A stretch of 35,483 nt of DNA, from contig NZ_MUHH01000026.1 of the NCBI RefSeq assembly GCF_002217475.1, positions 28,139 through 63,621 of the forward strand. Direction: 5' to 3'. The stretch is from Flavobacterium tructae. Its GTDB lineage: Bacteria > Bacteroidota > Bacteroidia > Flavobacteriales > Flavobacteriaceae. Below the pieces are notes generated by a model. That model saw only the letters and a list, made by a program, of their open reading frames with translations. It was not told the origin of the DNA and searched no databases. This document shows, one piece after another, positions 8,076 through 16,370 of the stretch (its first letter is position 1; each line of letters starts with the position of its first letter). The translations under genes were made by a program, and so were the position numbers.

Positions 8076-8774
8076 ATGAAGTTCACTAAAATTCTATTCC
8101 TTATACTTTCGGTCGTATTCATTTCCTGCAACGAAAAAAAATCCGGTATTATTGAAGAAATTACTCCGAAGGATTTTGCTGAAAAAATTAAAACAACCGA
8201 AAACGCTCAAATATTGGATGTTCGAACTCCGGAAGAATTTGAATCTAATCATATTGACAATGCGGTAAATGTTAACTGGAACGGTGATGATTTTGAGACC
8301 AAAGTCGCAACTTACGATAAAACGAAACCTGTTTTTGTTTATTGTTTAAGTGGCGGAAGAAGCAAAAAAGCAGCTGCAAAACTTAATGAATTGGGCTTTA
8401 CCACCATCTATGAATTAGAAGGCGGTATCATGAAATGGAATGCAGAAGGATTTTCTAAACCTTCAACAGCTAACGCAGGAATGACCATGGATGAGTTTAA
8501 CAATTTGCTAAAGACAGACAAAAAAGTTCTGGTAGATTTTTATGCGGAATGGTGTGGTCCCTGCAAACAAATGGAACCGTACCTTTTGAAAATGCAAAAA
8601 GAAATGGCGGACAAAGTGGTTATCATTCGTATTGATGTGGACAAAAACGAAACTTTAGCAACTCAGATGAAAATCGAACAGCTTCCTACTATGATTTTGT
8701 ACGAAAACAAAGCCGAAAAATGGAAGAACATCGGCTTCATCAAAGAAGAAGACTTAAAAAAACAACTGCAATAA
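8076..8774 (+). CDS. Lipoprotein with fused rhodanese and thioredoxin domains
   Basis: 232 residues. The signal peptide ends in a lipobox (VFISC, lipidated Cys18), so export and membrane anchoring are predicted. Residues ~28-128 are a rhodanese domain with the active-site loop CLSGGRS (Cys90). Residues ~136-232 are a thioredoxin domain with WCGPC (159-163) and the cis-Pro motif QLPT. Rhodaneses carry persulfide sulfur on Cys and thioredoxins reduce disulfides or persulfides, so the fusion could transfer and then release sulfane sulfur, or repair oxidised envelope thiols; this is inference. It is a short distance after recF and 10 bp before the DUF2461 gene, with which it is probably cotranscribed. 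Confidence 0.92.
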   Translation: MKFTKILFLILSVVFISCNEKKSGIIEEITPKDFAEKIKTTENAQILDVRTPEEFESNHIDNAVNVNWNGDDFETKVATYDKTKPVFVYCLSGGRSKKAAAKLNELGFTTIYELEGGIMKWNAEGFSKPSTANAGMTMDEFNNLLKTDKKVLVDFYAEWCGPCKQMEPYLLKMQKEMADKVVIIRIDVDKNETLATQMKIEQLPTMILYENKAEKWKNIGFIKEEDLKKQLQ

Positions 8775-8784
8775 CAGAGAAGAT

Positions 8785-9462
8785 ATGTTAACGAAAGAAT
8801 CATTGCAATTTTTAGACGATTTAAAAAAGAACAACAATCGGGATTGGTTTCTGGAGAACAAGAAGCGATATGAAATTTTCAAAAAAGATTATCACCAATT
8901 AGTTAGTGATTTACTGGATGCGATGAAACCTCTGGATCCTGCACTGGAACTATTAGAAGTCAAAAACTGTACTTTCAGGATCAATCGTGATATTCGGTTT
9001 TCTAAAGACAAATCGCCATACAAAGCACATTTAGGAATCTGGATGTCTTCAGCCGTCAAAGGCCTCAACCGAGCCGGATATTATGTTCATATTGAAAAAG
9101 GAGCCAGTTTTATTGCGGGAGGGTTTTATTCACCTGAAGCTGAAGATCTGAAAAAAATACGCAAAGAAATTGCTTTTTTCCATGAAGATCTGGAAGCGAT
9201 ACTGGCAGATAAAAACTTCAAAAAGGAATTTGGCAGTCTGGATGTCAACGAAAACAGCACTCTCAAAAACCCGCCAAGAGGGTATGAAAAAGACCATCCT
9301 GCCATTGCGTTTTTAAAATTAAAAAGCTTTACCGCTACCCAAAAATATAACATCGACGAAGTGACTCAAAAAGACTTCATTTCGAAAATGAGCCAAAAAC
9401 TCATCGCTTTAAAACCTTTAAACGAATTCTTTAATCGCGCTTTAGACACTGAGGAATTTTAA
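8785..9462 (+). CDS. DUF2461 family protein (TIGR02453-type)
   Basis: 225 residues covering the whole family length. Diagnostic segments are the N-terminal FLDDLKKNNNRDWFLENKKRYE, FRINRDIRFSKDKSPYKAH in the first third and GGFYSPEAEDLKKIRKEI in the middle. The family is widespread in bacteria and fungi and has no established biochemical role that I can state. There is no signal peptide, so it is presumably cytosolic. It follows the rhodanese-thioredoxin gene closely; the different predicted compartments make a direct partnership unlikely. Confidence 0.9.
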   Translation: MLTKESLQFLDDLKKNNNRDWFLENKKRYEIFKKDYHQLVSDLLDAMKPLDPALELLEVKNCTFRINRDIRFSKDKSPYKAHLGIWMSSAVKGLNRAGYYVHIEKGASFIAGGFYSPEAEDLKKIRKEIAFFHEDLEAILADKNFKKEFGSLDVNENSTLKNPPRGYEKDHPAIAFLKLKSFTATQKYNIDEVTQKDFISKMSQKLIALKPLNEFFNRALDTEEF

Positions 9463-9472
9463 AGAAAAACAC

Positions 9473-9519
9473 CGCCACGAATTCACAAATTTTTTAAATT
9501 AATTCGTGAATTCGTGGCG
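9473..9519. repeat. CGCCACGAATTCAC...GTGAATTCGTGGCG palindromic repeat
   Basis: Perfect 14-bp arms around a 19-base AT-rich centre, 10 bases after the stop of the DUF2461 gene. It has the same layout as the GCCACAGATT elements but a different word in the arms, changed on both sides so that pairing is kept. It could work as a transcription or mRNA end. Confidence 0.85.
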
Positions 9520-9571
9520 AAAAAACTTCAAAAGGGATATGCTGTGCCCCAGAAATGCGAGATAAAGTTTT

Positions 9572-9633
9572 GCCACAGATTTTAGAGATTAATACAAATT
9601 AAAAAATCCATTAAAAATCTTTTAATCTGTGGC
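9572..9633. repeat. GCCACAGATT...AATCTGTGGC palindromic intergenic repeat
   Basis: Second copy of the element at 6735-6822, shorter in the middle, with identical 10-bp ends. It lies between the DUF2461 gene and the glycosyltransferase, ending 20 bases before the glycosyltransferase start. Confidence 0.85.
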
Positions 9634-9653
9634 AAAAAAATTAAGTTTGCCGA

Positions 9654-10715
9654 ATGAAAAAAAGAAAAATACTTTTTCTTGGAGAATCTTATCGTGCTGA
9701 CGCCATTACATGGATGAAAGGCCTTGAAGAATTTGGCGGTTTTGAAATTTGCACCTGGGAACTTCAAACACCCAACCATTCCAAACTCAGCCGATTCAAA
9801 CGTATTTTAGAATATCTCTTCTCTCCCCTTTCGATTCGGAAAAAAATAAAACAGGAAAAACCGGACATGATTATTGCCGAAAGAACCACCAGTTATGGTT
9901 TTCTGGCAGCAATTTCAGGAATGCATCCTATTGCAATTGCACAACAAGGCCGAACTGATTTGTGGCCGGAAGGTTCACTCCTGCTCCCCTTTAAAAAATT
10001 CATTCAGAAACACGCCTTCAAAAAAGCAGATTTAATACACGCCTGGGGACCTGTTATGACCATTTCGATGAAAGCAATTGGTGTAGACATGAGCAAAGTT
10101 TTAGTGCTCCCAAAAGGAATTGATTTATCCCTTTTCACGCCATCAATCAGTAACTCAACAAAAATCGAAGCGATTGTTACACGTTCTTTGCAACCCGAAT
10201 ACCGTCATGATTCCATTTTAAAAGCCTTTGGCATTTTACATCAAAAAGGAATTGACTTTTCATTAACCATTGTGGGTGAAGGAACCCGACTACAATCTTT
10301 GAAGGACTTAGCCGCAGCATTGCAAATTGAAAATAAAGTAATTTTCACAGGAAGAATTCCCAATACGGAACTCCCTAAATTATTACAGCAATCTAACATT
10401 TACATCAGCATGCCCATTACCGAAGGAGTATCGGCATCCTTATTTGAAGCCATGGCCTGCAACTGTTACCCGGTAGTTTCGGGCATTCCCGGAAACCAAA
10501 GCTGGATCAGACATCGCAAAAACGGGCAATTGATTGAAATTGACCATATCGAAATGCTTGCCGAAGAACTAATCTGGTCTTTTGAAAATTCGGAATTACG
10601 AAATCAGGCTATCATCCGAAATAGAAAATTTGTGGAAGAAAATGCAAATTACAACCTCAACATGAAAATTATTTCTGACAGGTATCATGAATTGCTGGAT
10701 TCTCATAAAAATTAG
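9654..10715 (+). CDS. Glycosyltransferase, GT4-like (GT-B fold)
   Basis: 353 residues. The N-terminal half is a Rossmann-like acceptor domain (KILFLGESYRADAITWMKGLEEF) and the C-terminal half shows GT4 hallmarks: LPKGIDLSLF, IVGEGTRL, VIFTGRIP and the EX7E-type motif EGVSASLFEAMA (around 257-266) used for nucleotide-sugar binding. No signal peptide or membrane helix is present, so it probably works at the inner face of the cytoplasmic membrane on a lipid-linked or surface glycan. Donor and acceptor cannot be read. It stands alone between repeats and is not in a polysaccharide cluster. Confidence 0.92.
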   Translation: MKKRKILFLGESYRADAITWMKGLEEFGGFEICTWELQTPNHSKLSRFKRILEYLFSPLSIRKKIKQEKPDMIIAERTTSYGFLAAISGMHPIAIAQQGRTDLWPEGSLLLPFKKFIQKHAFKKADLIHAWGPVMTISMKAIGVDMSKVLVLPKGIDLSLFTPSISNSTKIEAIVTRSLQPEYRHDSILKAFGILHQKGIDFSLTIVGEGTRLQSLKDLAAALQIENKVIFTGRIPNTELPKLLQQSNIYISMPITEGVSASLFEAMACNCYPVVSGIPGNQSWIRHRKNGQLIEIDHIEMLAEELIWSFENSELRNQAIIRNRKFVEENANYNLNMKIISDRYHELLDSHKN

Positions 10716-10762
10716 ACACAAAATTCACAAAGCTAAGATCAATATAAAACTTTGCGGTTTGT
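10716..10762. repeat. Degenerate CACAAA/TTTGCGG intergenic repeat
   Basis: The spacer after the glycosyltransferase contains ACACAAAATTCACAAAG on one side and AAACTTTGCGGTTTGT on the other, words shared with the TTTGCG repeats at both window ends. Imperfect and short; membership of the family is a judgement. Confidence 0.35.
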
Positions 10763-10809
10763 AAAATCACATCCATAAAAAACCATGCGGACTTTACGAC
10801 AAAAAAAAT

Positions 10810-11523
10810 CTACTTTGGATAAGCCAAAGAAACCTTCTTTTTAAAGTCATCATAAATCACAAAGTGGAAATTGCTGTTTTCCTGCACCAGAATAACATCG
10901 CCATAATTTTCTTTTTTTGAAAAGACAACTTTGCAATGAGAAAAATCAATCCGCTTTTCTGAATCAATACAATCTTTTACGATTTCTTCCCTGTTGTTCC
11001 CTTTAGTATTATTCCAAACAAAATCATACAATCACCAATTAAAAGAATCCATCAGTTTATTATACAAAACTTTATTTTTATCATCTTCCAAAACTCCATT
11101 ACTTGCAATTAATCGAACTGATTTTGAATCTTTATAAATATAAAAAATCCCCAAATCCCTACTCAAATCTGATTCTAAATTATGAACTTTATTATAATTC
11201 CTTGAGGAAGTTTGTCGCAAAATAAAGCGAATATGAGTATCGTCAATTAATATAAAATTACCAAAAACACTCAAGGAGGTATCATTCCCGCATTGAGGCA
11301 AATTTCTACTTACGAATGTTCCATCCAGATTCAATGTCAATAGATCCCCCGAACGATTATTCTCCTCTTGTTTCACCATAGAATATTCCTTTATATTAGA
11401 AATTCCAATAATATTATCAATTCTCCAATCTCCAAACAAATTACTTTGAGCATTAGAAACGATTGAGAAAAATAAAACTAAAAAAACTGCAACTTTATTC
11501 TTAGAAATTGATTGGAGCATCAC
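10810..11523 (-). pseudogene. Secreted protein of unknown function with an in-frame TGA (split reading frame)
   Basis: Read on the minus strand, a 163-codon frame (11523-11032) ends in TGA at 11034-11032, and the next codon (TTG) opens a further 73 codons in the same frame (11031-10810). Together they make 238 codons in one phase. The first part has a signal peptide (VAVFLVLFFSIVSNAQ) and then LFGDWRID, a lipocalin-like start of a secreted or lipid-binding type domain (weak resemblance). The second part has normal protein character (e.g. KVVFSKKENYGDVILVQENS) but no start region of its own. The simplest reading is a nonsense mutation in a once single ~237-residue gene; two translationally coupled genes or UGA readthrough are alternatives. 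No family recognised. Confidence 0.6.
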
Positions 11524-11642
11524 GATACCACTTTAATTCATTCAAACTTACAAAAGAAAATCTAAAAAATAACTCGTAACTTTTCTCACCTCTAAACGAC
11601 CTACTTATTTCATTGAATTGTTTAATTTAATCTGATAAAAAG

Positions 11643-12743
11643 ATGAGTAACAGAAGAATTTGGTTAAAACAAATTGGACTAGGAACTATTGGACTGGGAC
11701 TTTACCCTTTTGAAACCTTTGCCAACGGCACTACTGAGCCTATAATATCCTATACCGATAATTCACCCATATTGCTGCGTTCCAACGAAAACCCTTATGG
11801 TCCGTCACCAAAGGCACGGGAAGCAATGGCCAAAAGTATCAACATCAGCAATCGATACGGCTGGAATCTTTCGCCGGAATTAATCTCGCTTCTTGCGAAA
11901 AAGAATACAGTTACAGAAAACAATATTCTTTTGGGTGCCGGTTCCACCGAAATTTTAGATTTAGTACTTCAATATTCCGCATTGCAAAAAGGCAATTTTA
12001 TAATCCCCGAAACAACCTTTGATTACTGGACAGCTCCTGCTGAGAAACTAGGCATAAAAAAAATCGCTGTTCCCTTAACCAAAGATAAAAAACATGATTT
12101 ACCTGCGATGCTAAAAGCCATTGATAATGACACCAAAATGGTTTACATCTGCAACCCAAACAACCCGACGGGAACGCTATGTCAAAGAGAAGAACTGATT
12201 TCTTTCATCAAAGAAGCCACTCAAAAAACACTTGTTTTTGTAGATGAAGCGTACATCGATTTTACAGACGAACCATCGCTAAGTGATTTAGTGGTCTCCA
12301 ATAAAAATCTGATTATTACCAAAACTTTCTCTAAAATGTATGGACTGGCGGGTGCCCGTATTGGCTATGCTCTCGCACATGCTGCCACGATTGAAGAATT
12401 GAGCATTTTGAAATCGTCACCCAACTTATCCGTCAGTGTTGTCTCTATTGCCGCAGCGATTGCCTCTCTAAACGATGAAAGTTTCATTCGCCAAGTTCGC
12501 ACCTCCAATGAAGAAGTAAAAAAATACACCATAACACAACTGAATCTTCTTAATTTAACCTGCATCCCTTCCTATTCTAATTTTATTTACTTCTCATTAG
12601 AAAATTACAAAAAGGACTATTTCCAGCAATTGAAAGACCACAACATATCAGGAACAAGAATTTACGAAGAAAACGGCAAATGGACCCGAATTACCATAGG
12701 CACCATGAAAGAAATGCAACGATTTATTCAAGCCCTAAAATAA
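11643..12743 (+). CDS. PLP-dependent aminotransferase, HisC-like, with twin-arginine signal
   Basis: 366 residues of fold-type I aminotransferase. NPNNPTG (171-177), DEAY (201-204) and the Schiff-base lysine in KTFSKMYGLAG (K231) are present, closest in style to histidinol-phosphate aminotransferases. Unusually, the protein starts with NRRIWLKQIGLGTIGLGLYPFETFA, a twin-arginine type signal (RRxxLK) with hydrophobic stretch, and the catalytic domain begins at about residue 40. The enzyme is therefore probably exported folded with its cofactor. No his genes are nearby, so it should not be called hisC for certain. The substrate is unknown; an amino-acid-related compound in the periplasm is inferred. 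Confidence 0.88.
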   Translation: MSNRRIWLKQIGLGTIGLGLYPFETFANGTTEPIISYTDNSPILLRSNENPYGPSPKAREAMAKSINISNRYGWNLSPELISLLAKKNTVTENNILLGAGSTEILDLVLQYSALQKGNFIIPETTFDYWTAPAEKLGIKKIAVPLTKDKKHDLPAMLKAIDNDTKMVYICNPNNPTGTLCQREELISFIKEATQKTLVFVDEAYIDFTDEPSLSDLVVSNKNLIITKTFSKMYGLAGARIGYALAHAATIEELSILKSSPNLSVSVVSIAAAIASLNDESFIRQVRTSNEEVKKYTITQLNLLNLTCIPSYSNFIYFSLENYKKDYFQQLKDHNISGTRIYEENGKWTRITIGTMKEMQRFIQALK

Positions 12744-12872
12744 GATCAGAGAAAAGATCCCAGCTGTTTTGTATCCTAATTAATATTGGTTATTTTTTAG
12801 AAATCCAATTCAAATAAATTATAATCCTTACTTTTGGAGTCAGAATTAATTCTTCAAAAAAGCCTTTTATTT

Positions 12873-13886
12873 ATGGAAATCCAATCCAATTTTTCTTTAA
12901 AAAACTACAATACTTTTGGCATCGAAGCCAAAGCCAGACAATTTGTTGCCGTACATACGGTTGCTGAACTGAAAACTATTTTAGGAGAAAACAAAGACGA
13001 ACAAAAATTTATTTTAGGCGGAGGAAGCAATATGCTTTTAACCAAAGACATCGACGCTCTGGTCATTCATATTGATTTAAAAGGAAAAACGATCCTCAAA
13101 GAAGACGATGATTTTGTCTGGGTAGAAAGTCAAGCCGGTGAAACCTGGCACGATTTTGTACTTTGGACGATCGACAATAATTTTGGAGGTTTAGAAAACA
13201 TGTCACTTATTCCCGGAAATGTGGGAACCACACCGGTACAAAATATCGGTGCTTACGGAACGGAAATCAAAGACACTTTTGTTTCGTGCGAAGCGATCAA
13301 TATTGCCACTCAGGAAATAAAAACATTCACCAATGCCGACTGTAAGTTTGGCTACAGAGAAAGTGTCTTCAAAAATGAGGTAAAAGACCAATATATCATT
13401 ACCTCAGTCGTTTATAAACTAACGAAACGCAATCATAAAATCAACATCTCATACGGAGATATTACCGCTGAACTGGCTAAAAACAACATCACTGTTCCTA
13501 CCTTAAAGGAGGTCAGCAATGCTGTAATTGCGATTAGACAAAGTAAATTACCTGATCCGAAAGAATTAGGAAATAGTGGAAGCTTCTTTAAAAATCCGAT
13601 TTTGCTAAAATCTGATTTCGAAAAAATACACCAGAAGTTTCCTGAAATGAAATATTACGAGGTTTCGGAAACCGAAGTAAAAGTTCCGGCGGGCTGGCTG
13701 ATTGAACAAGCCGGTTTTAAAGGAAAACGTTTTGGTGATGCCGGAATTCACAAAAATCAGGCCCTGGTTTTAGTCAATTATGGCAATGCCACTGGACAAG
13801 AAATTCTGGCGGTTTCCAAAGATGTTCAAAAAACTGTTTTTGATACTTTTGGAATTCAGATTGAAGCCGAAGTAAATGTGATTTAA
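12873..13886 (+). CDS. murB: UDP-N-acetylenolpyruvoylglucosamine reductase
   Basis: 337 residues from the ATG at 12873; an upstream in-frame TTG (12834) would add 13 residues not seen in the family. MurB reduces UDP-GlcNAc-enolpyruvate to UDP-MurNAc with NADPH and FAD in peptidoglycan synthesis. FAD-binding segments GGGSNMLLT and IPGNVGTTPVQNIGAYG are clear. Catalytic positions of type I MurB are present: FGYRESVFK (Tyr-Arg), NSGSFFKNP (proton-donor Ser) and the C-terminal Glu in EAEVNVI. It stands alone, outside a dcw cluster, as is usual in this group to my knowledge. Confidence 0.97.
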   Translation: MEIQSNFSLKNYNTFGIEAKARQFVAVHTVAELKTILGENKDEQKFILGGGSNMLLTKDIDALVIHIDLKGKTILKEDDDFVWVESQAGETWHDFVLWTIDNNFGGLENMSLIPGNVGTTPVQNIGAYGTEIKDTFVSCEAINIATQEIKTFTNADCKFGYRESVFKNEVKDQYIITSVVYKLTKRNHKINISYGDITAELAKNNITVPTLKEVSNAVIAIRQSKLPDPKELGNSGSFFKNPILLKSDFEKIHQKFPEMKYYEVSETEVKVPAGWLIEQAGFKGKRFGDAGIHKNQALVLVNYGNATGQEILAVSKDVQKTVFDTFGIQIEAEVNVI

Positions 13887-13887
13887 A

Positions 13888-14010
13888 AATTGGATCTTTA
13901 GATTGTTGGATGGTTAGACTTCTAAAATGCTTAGATGTTTAATTTTAATCTTAGTATCTCAGTATCTTTGGCGAACCTCTAAACCTTTGCTTCTTTGTCT
14001 CCTTGAACCT
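13888..14010. repeat. Intergenic word repeat with 8-bp register (TCTTAGTA/TCTCAGTA type)
   Basis: The spacer between murB and the PaiB-like gene is made of words CTTTAGAT, GGTTAGAC, GCTTAGAT, then in strict 8-bp register TCTTAGTA (13949), TCTCAGTA (13957) and TCTTTGGC (13965), then CTTTGCTTCTTTGTCTCCTTG. This is the reverse-complement orientation of the CTAAG repeats at 23316, 27367 and 27793. It also happens to create a TATCTTTG (a -7-like word). Confidence 0.7.
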
Positions 14011-14023
14011 AAAAAAGAAAGAA

Positions 14024-14638
14024 ATGTACACACCCGACTTATACAAAAACGAAGATCCGGAATCGATTCGGGCTTTTCTAAGAGAAAACAGTTTTGGCAT
14101 CCTGATCAATCAGACACACGGAAAATTATGTGCCACACATATTCCGATAGAACTTGAAGTGAATTCGGACGGAAAAGAAATTTTACAAGGCCATCTTTCC
14201 AAACTCAATCCGCAAGCAGAAGGTTTTGCCGAAAACGATCAGGTATTAGCTGTTTTTACAGGTCCGCACAGCTACATTTCATCGTCCTGGTACGATCATG
14301 AAAATGTTCCAACATGGAATTATATAGCTGTACATGTTTATGGCCGAATCAAAATTGTCGACGAAGCCACTTCCATAGAACAGCTAAAAAAATTAGTCGA
14401 CAAATACGAAGCGAATTCAGTGAATCCGGTTCGGGTTGAAAATTTATCTGCCAAAACCATGCGGGAAGCCAGAGGTATTTTTGGCTTCGAAATTGAGATC
14501 GACGAAATTCAGGCTACTAAAAAACTCTCCCAAAACAGGGACGATCACAATTATAAAAACATAATTTCGGAGTTAGAAAAAACCGAAAACCCTCAGGCTA
14601 TTGCTGTTGCAAAAGAAATGGCAAAATGCCGAAAGTAA
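14024..14638 (+). CDS. FMN-binding negative transcriptional regulator-like protein (PaiB family)
   Basis: 204 residues from the ATG at 14024, which gives the family-typical start MYTPDLYKNED; an upstream TTG at 14003 would lie inside the repeat-derived leader and is rejected. The family has a flavin-reductase-like split-barrel fold. Segments NSFGILI, HIPIELE, GHLSKLNPQ, VFTGPHSYISSSWY and VPTWNYIAVHVYG are characteristic. Bacillus PaiB is linked to sporulation and protease regulation, but most homologues are untested and may be FMN-dependent oxidoreductases or pyridoxamine-oxidase-like. No DNA-binding domain is visible, so the regulator label is inherited, not shown. Confidence 0.9.
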   Translation: MYTPDLYKNEDPESIRAFLRENSFGILINQTHGKLCATHIPIELEVNSDGKEILQGHLSKLNPQAEGFAENDQVLAVFTGPHSYISSSWYDHENVPTWNYIAVHVYGRIKIVDEATSIEQLKKLVDKYEANSVNPVRVENLSAKTMREARGIFGFEIEIDEIQATKKLSQNRDDHNYKNIISELEKTENPQAIAVAKEMAKCRK

Positions 14639-14652
14639 ATCCGTTTTCAGTA

Positions 14653-14682
14653 TTGAAAATTAGGATTTCATGAGTACATTTG
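14653..14682 (+). promoter_or_regulatory. Bacteroidota-type promoter of the GT2/sigma factor operon
   Basis: TTG at 14653-14655, exactly 19 bases, then TACATTTG at 14675-14682, an exact match to the TTG-N19-TAnnTTTG consensus of the primary sigma factor in this phylum. Transcription would begin around 14687-14690, about 35 bases before the GT2 start codon. Confidence 0.7.
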
Positions 14683-14721
14683 CACTCGCAAGATTCAGAA
14701 ATTAAAAGACATTAAAATCAG

Positions 14722-15828
14722 ATGCTTATAACTTTATTTTACTTCTTTATTGCTATCGTTTTCATTCAGATTTTCTATTACTTAGGGATTTTTGGAAAGT
14801 TCGCTTTCGGCAAACCTCAGGAAATAACTCCAAAGAAAATTCCGGTATCTGTTATCGTTTGCGCAAAAAATGAAGAAGAAAATGTAAAAAAGTTCATCCC
14901 CCTTCTTGCGGAACAAAACTACCCTGATTTTGAAATTGTTTTAATTGATGATGCCTCAAGTGATGAAACTCTGGAGGTTTTTGAAGAATTCGAACAACAA
15001 TACAGCAATATTCGTCTGGTAAAAGTGCAAAACAATGAGGCTTTCTGGGGAAACAAAAAGTATGCATTAACTTTAGGAATCAAAGCTTCAAAAAAAGACT
15101 ACTTACTTTTTACTGATGCCGATTGTTATCCAACCTCAACAGAATGGATCACTGCAATGACTTCAAGATTCACCATGAACAAAACGATTGTTTTAGGCTA
15201 TGGCGGATATGAAAAAGTAGAACGTTCTTTATTAAACAAAATCATACGTTATGAAACCGTTTTAACGGCTGTTCAATATTTTTCATGGGCCAAACTGGGA
15301 CTTCCTTACATGGGTGTTGGTCGAAATTTAGCCTATAAAAAGGAAGAATTTTTTAATGTAAACGGTTTTATCGAGCACATCCAGATTCGTTCAGGTGATG
15401 ATGATTTGTTTATCAATCAGGCCGCAACTAAAAACAACACTACCATTGCTTACAACCCTGAAAGTTTCACTTATTCTAAACCAAAGGAAACTTACAGAGA
15501 ATGGTTTACTCAAAAAAGAAGACATGTTTCTACCGCAGAACATTACAAATTTTTTGATAAAATGCAATTGGGGCTGTTTTTTACCTCACAATTATTTTTC
15601 TTTTTATCAGCAATTGTATTGCTAGCATTTCAGTTTCAATGGATCGCTGTATTGGCTATTTTAGCAACACGTTACACTGTAGCATGGATTGTTATAGGAT
15701 TTTCTGCGGGCAAATTAAAAGAAAATGACCTGAAAGTTTGGTTTCCTGTTGTTGAAATCATTCTTATATTCACGCAAATTAATATCTTTATAACTAATAT
15801 CTTTTCAAAACCGGTATATTGGAAATAA
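14722..15828 (+). CDS. Membrane-bound GT2 family glycosyltransferase
   Basis: 368 residues: one N-terminal membrane helix (2-26), a GT-A domain (about 40-265) and two or three C-terminal helices (280-360). GT2 motifs are VSVIVCAKNEEENV, VLIDDASSDET, the DxD-like LLFTDADCYP and a QKRRHVSTAEHY segment corresponding to the (Q/R)xxRW-type site of processive or lipid-linked GT2 enzymes (here QKRRH). It probably adds a sugar to a lipid or polymer at the inner membrane. The stop codon overlaps the TTG start of the sigma factor by 10 bases, so the two are translationally coupled. A clean promoter lies just upstream. Confidence 0.92.
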   Translation: MLITLFYFFIAIVFIQIFYYLGIFGKFAFGKPQEITPKKIPVSVIVCAKNEEENVKKFIPLLAEQNYPDFEIVLIDDASSDETLEVFEEFEQQYSNIRLVKVQNNEAFWGNKKYALTLGIKASKKDYLLFTDADCYPTSTEWITAMTSRFTMNKTIVLGYGGYEKVERSLLNKIIRYETVLTAVQYFSWAKLGLPYMGVGRNLAYKKEEFFNVNGFIEHIQIRSGDDDLFINQAATKNNTTIAYNPESFTYSKPKETYREWFTQKRRHVSTAEHYKFFDKMQLGLFFTSQLFFFLSAIVLLAFQFQWIAVLAILATRYTVAWIVIGFSAGKLKENDLKVWFPVVEIILIFTQINIFITNIFSKPVYWK

Positions 15829-16370
15829 ATTCTAAAATAGAAAAAGCTAAAAAAGGCGATCAGATCGCCTTTACTTTTTTATTAGATTATTTCTGGAATG
15901 AAGTGTACAGCTTTATGCTGAAGCGTACCGAAAACGAAACCATCGCCGAAGATATCACCATCGAAACCTTCTCTAAAGCTTTCGACAAAATAGCCAGTTA
16001 CAATTCTGAATTTCAATTCAACACCTGGTTAATTGCTATAGCAAAAAACGTTTATATTGATTTGTTACGTAAAAAGAAAACCAGTCTTTTTATAGAAATC
16101 ACAGACAACGAAGACCAACAGGCCTACAATATTGCCGACCCTACTCCTTCTGCCGAAGATGCTTTAATTAAAGAACAAAATCTTTCGCGCCTGCTTCAAT
16201 GCATCAAAGAATTAAAACCTCACTACCAGGAAGTCATCCAGCTTCGTTATTTCCAGGAAATGACTTATCAGGAAATAGCGCTGAAAATCAACGAACCTTT
16301 GAGCAATGTCAAAGTAAAATTACTTCGTGCTAAAAAATTACTAGCAGAAATCATCGAACGCAACAGATAA
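15819..16370 (+). CDS. ECF-type RNA polymerase sigma factor
   Basis: 183 residues. Sigma-70 region 2 (about 24-95: AEDITIETFSKAFDKIASYNSEFQFNTWL motif region) and region 4 (about 125-180: QVIQLRYFQEMTYQEIALKINEPLSNVKVKLLRAKKLL, in the EVIQLRYF style) are clear, with no C-terminal extra domain. The start is TTG at 15819 inside the end of the GT2 gene; the next Met is at residue 33, inside region 2, so TTG is required. I see no adjacent anti-sigma factor or FecR/SusC pair; the next gene is TonB-like. Control by the GT2 promoter is likely. Confidence 0.93.
   Translation: MEINSKIEKAKKGDQIAFTFLLDYFWNEVYSFMLKRTENETIAEDITIETFSKAFDKIASYNSEFQFNTWLIAIAKNVYIDLLRKKKTSLFIEITDNEDQQAYNIADPTPSAEDALIKEQNLSRLLQCIKELKPHYQEVIQLRYFQEMTYQEIALKINEPLSNVKVKLLRAKKLLAEIIERNR

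Noticed and set aside
11029..11034. Selenocysteine at the in-frame TGA of the split gene
   Set aside because: No conserved redox context, and no SECIS-like hairpin is apparent after the TGA; a nonsense mutation or reinitiation is simpler.
12834..12872. Upstream TTG start for murB
   Set aside because: It would add 13 residues lacking in MurB proteins; the ATG at 12873 gives the standard start.
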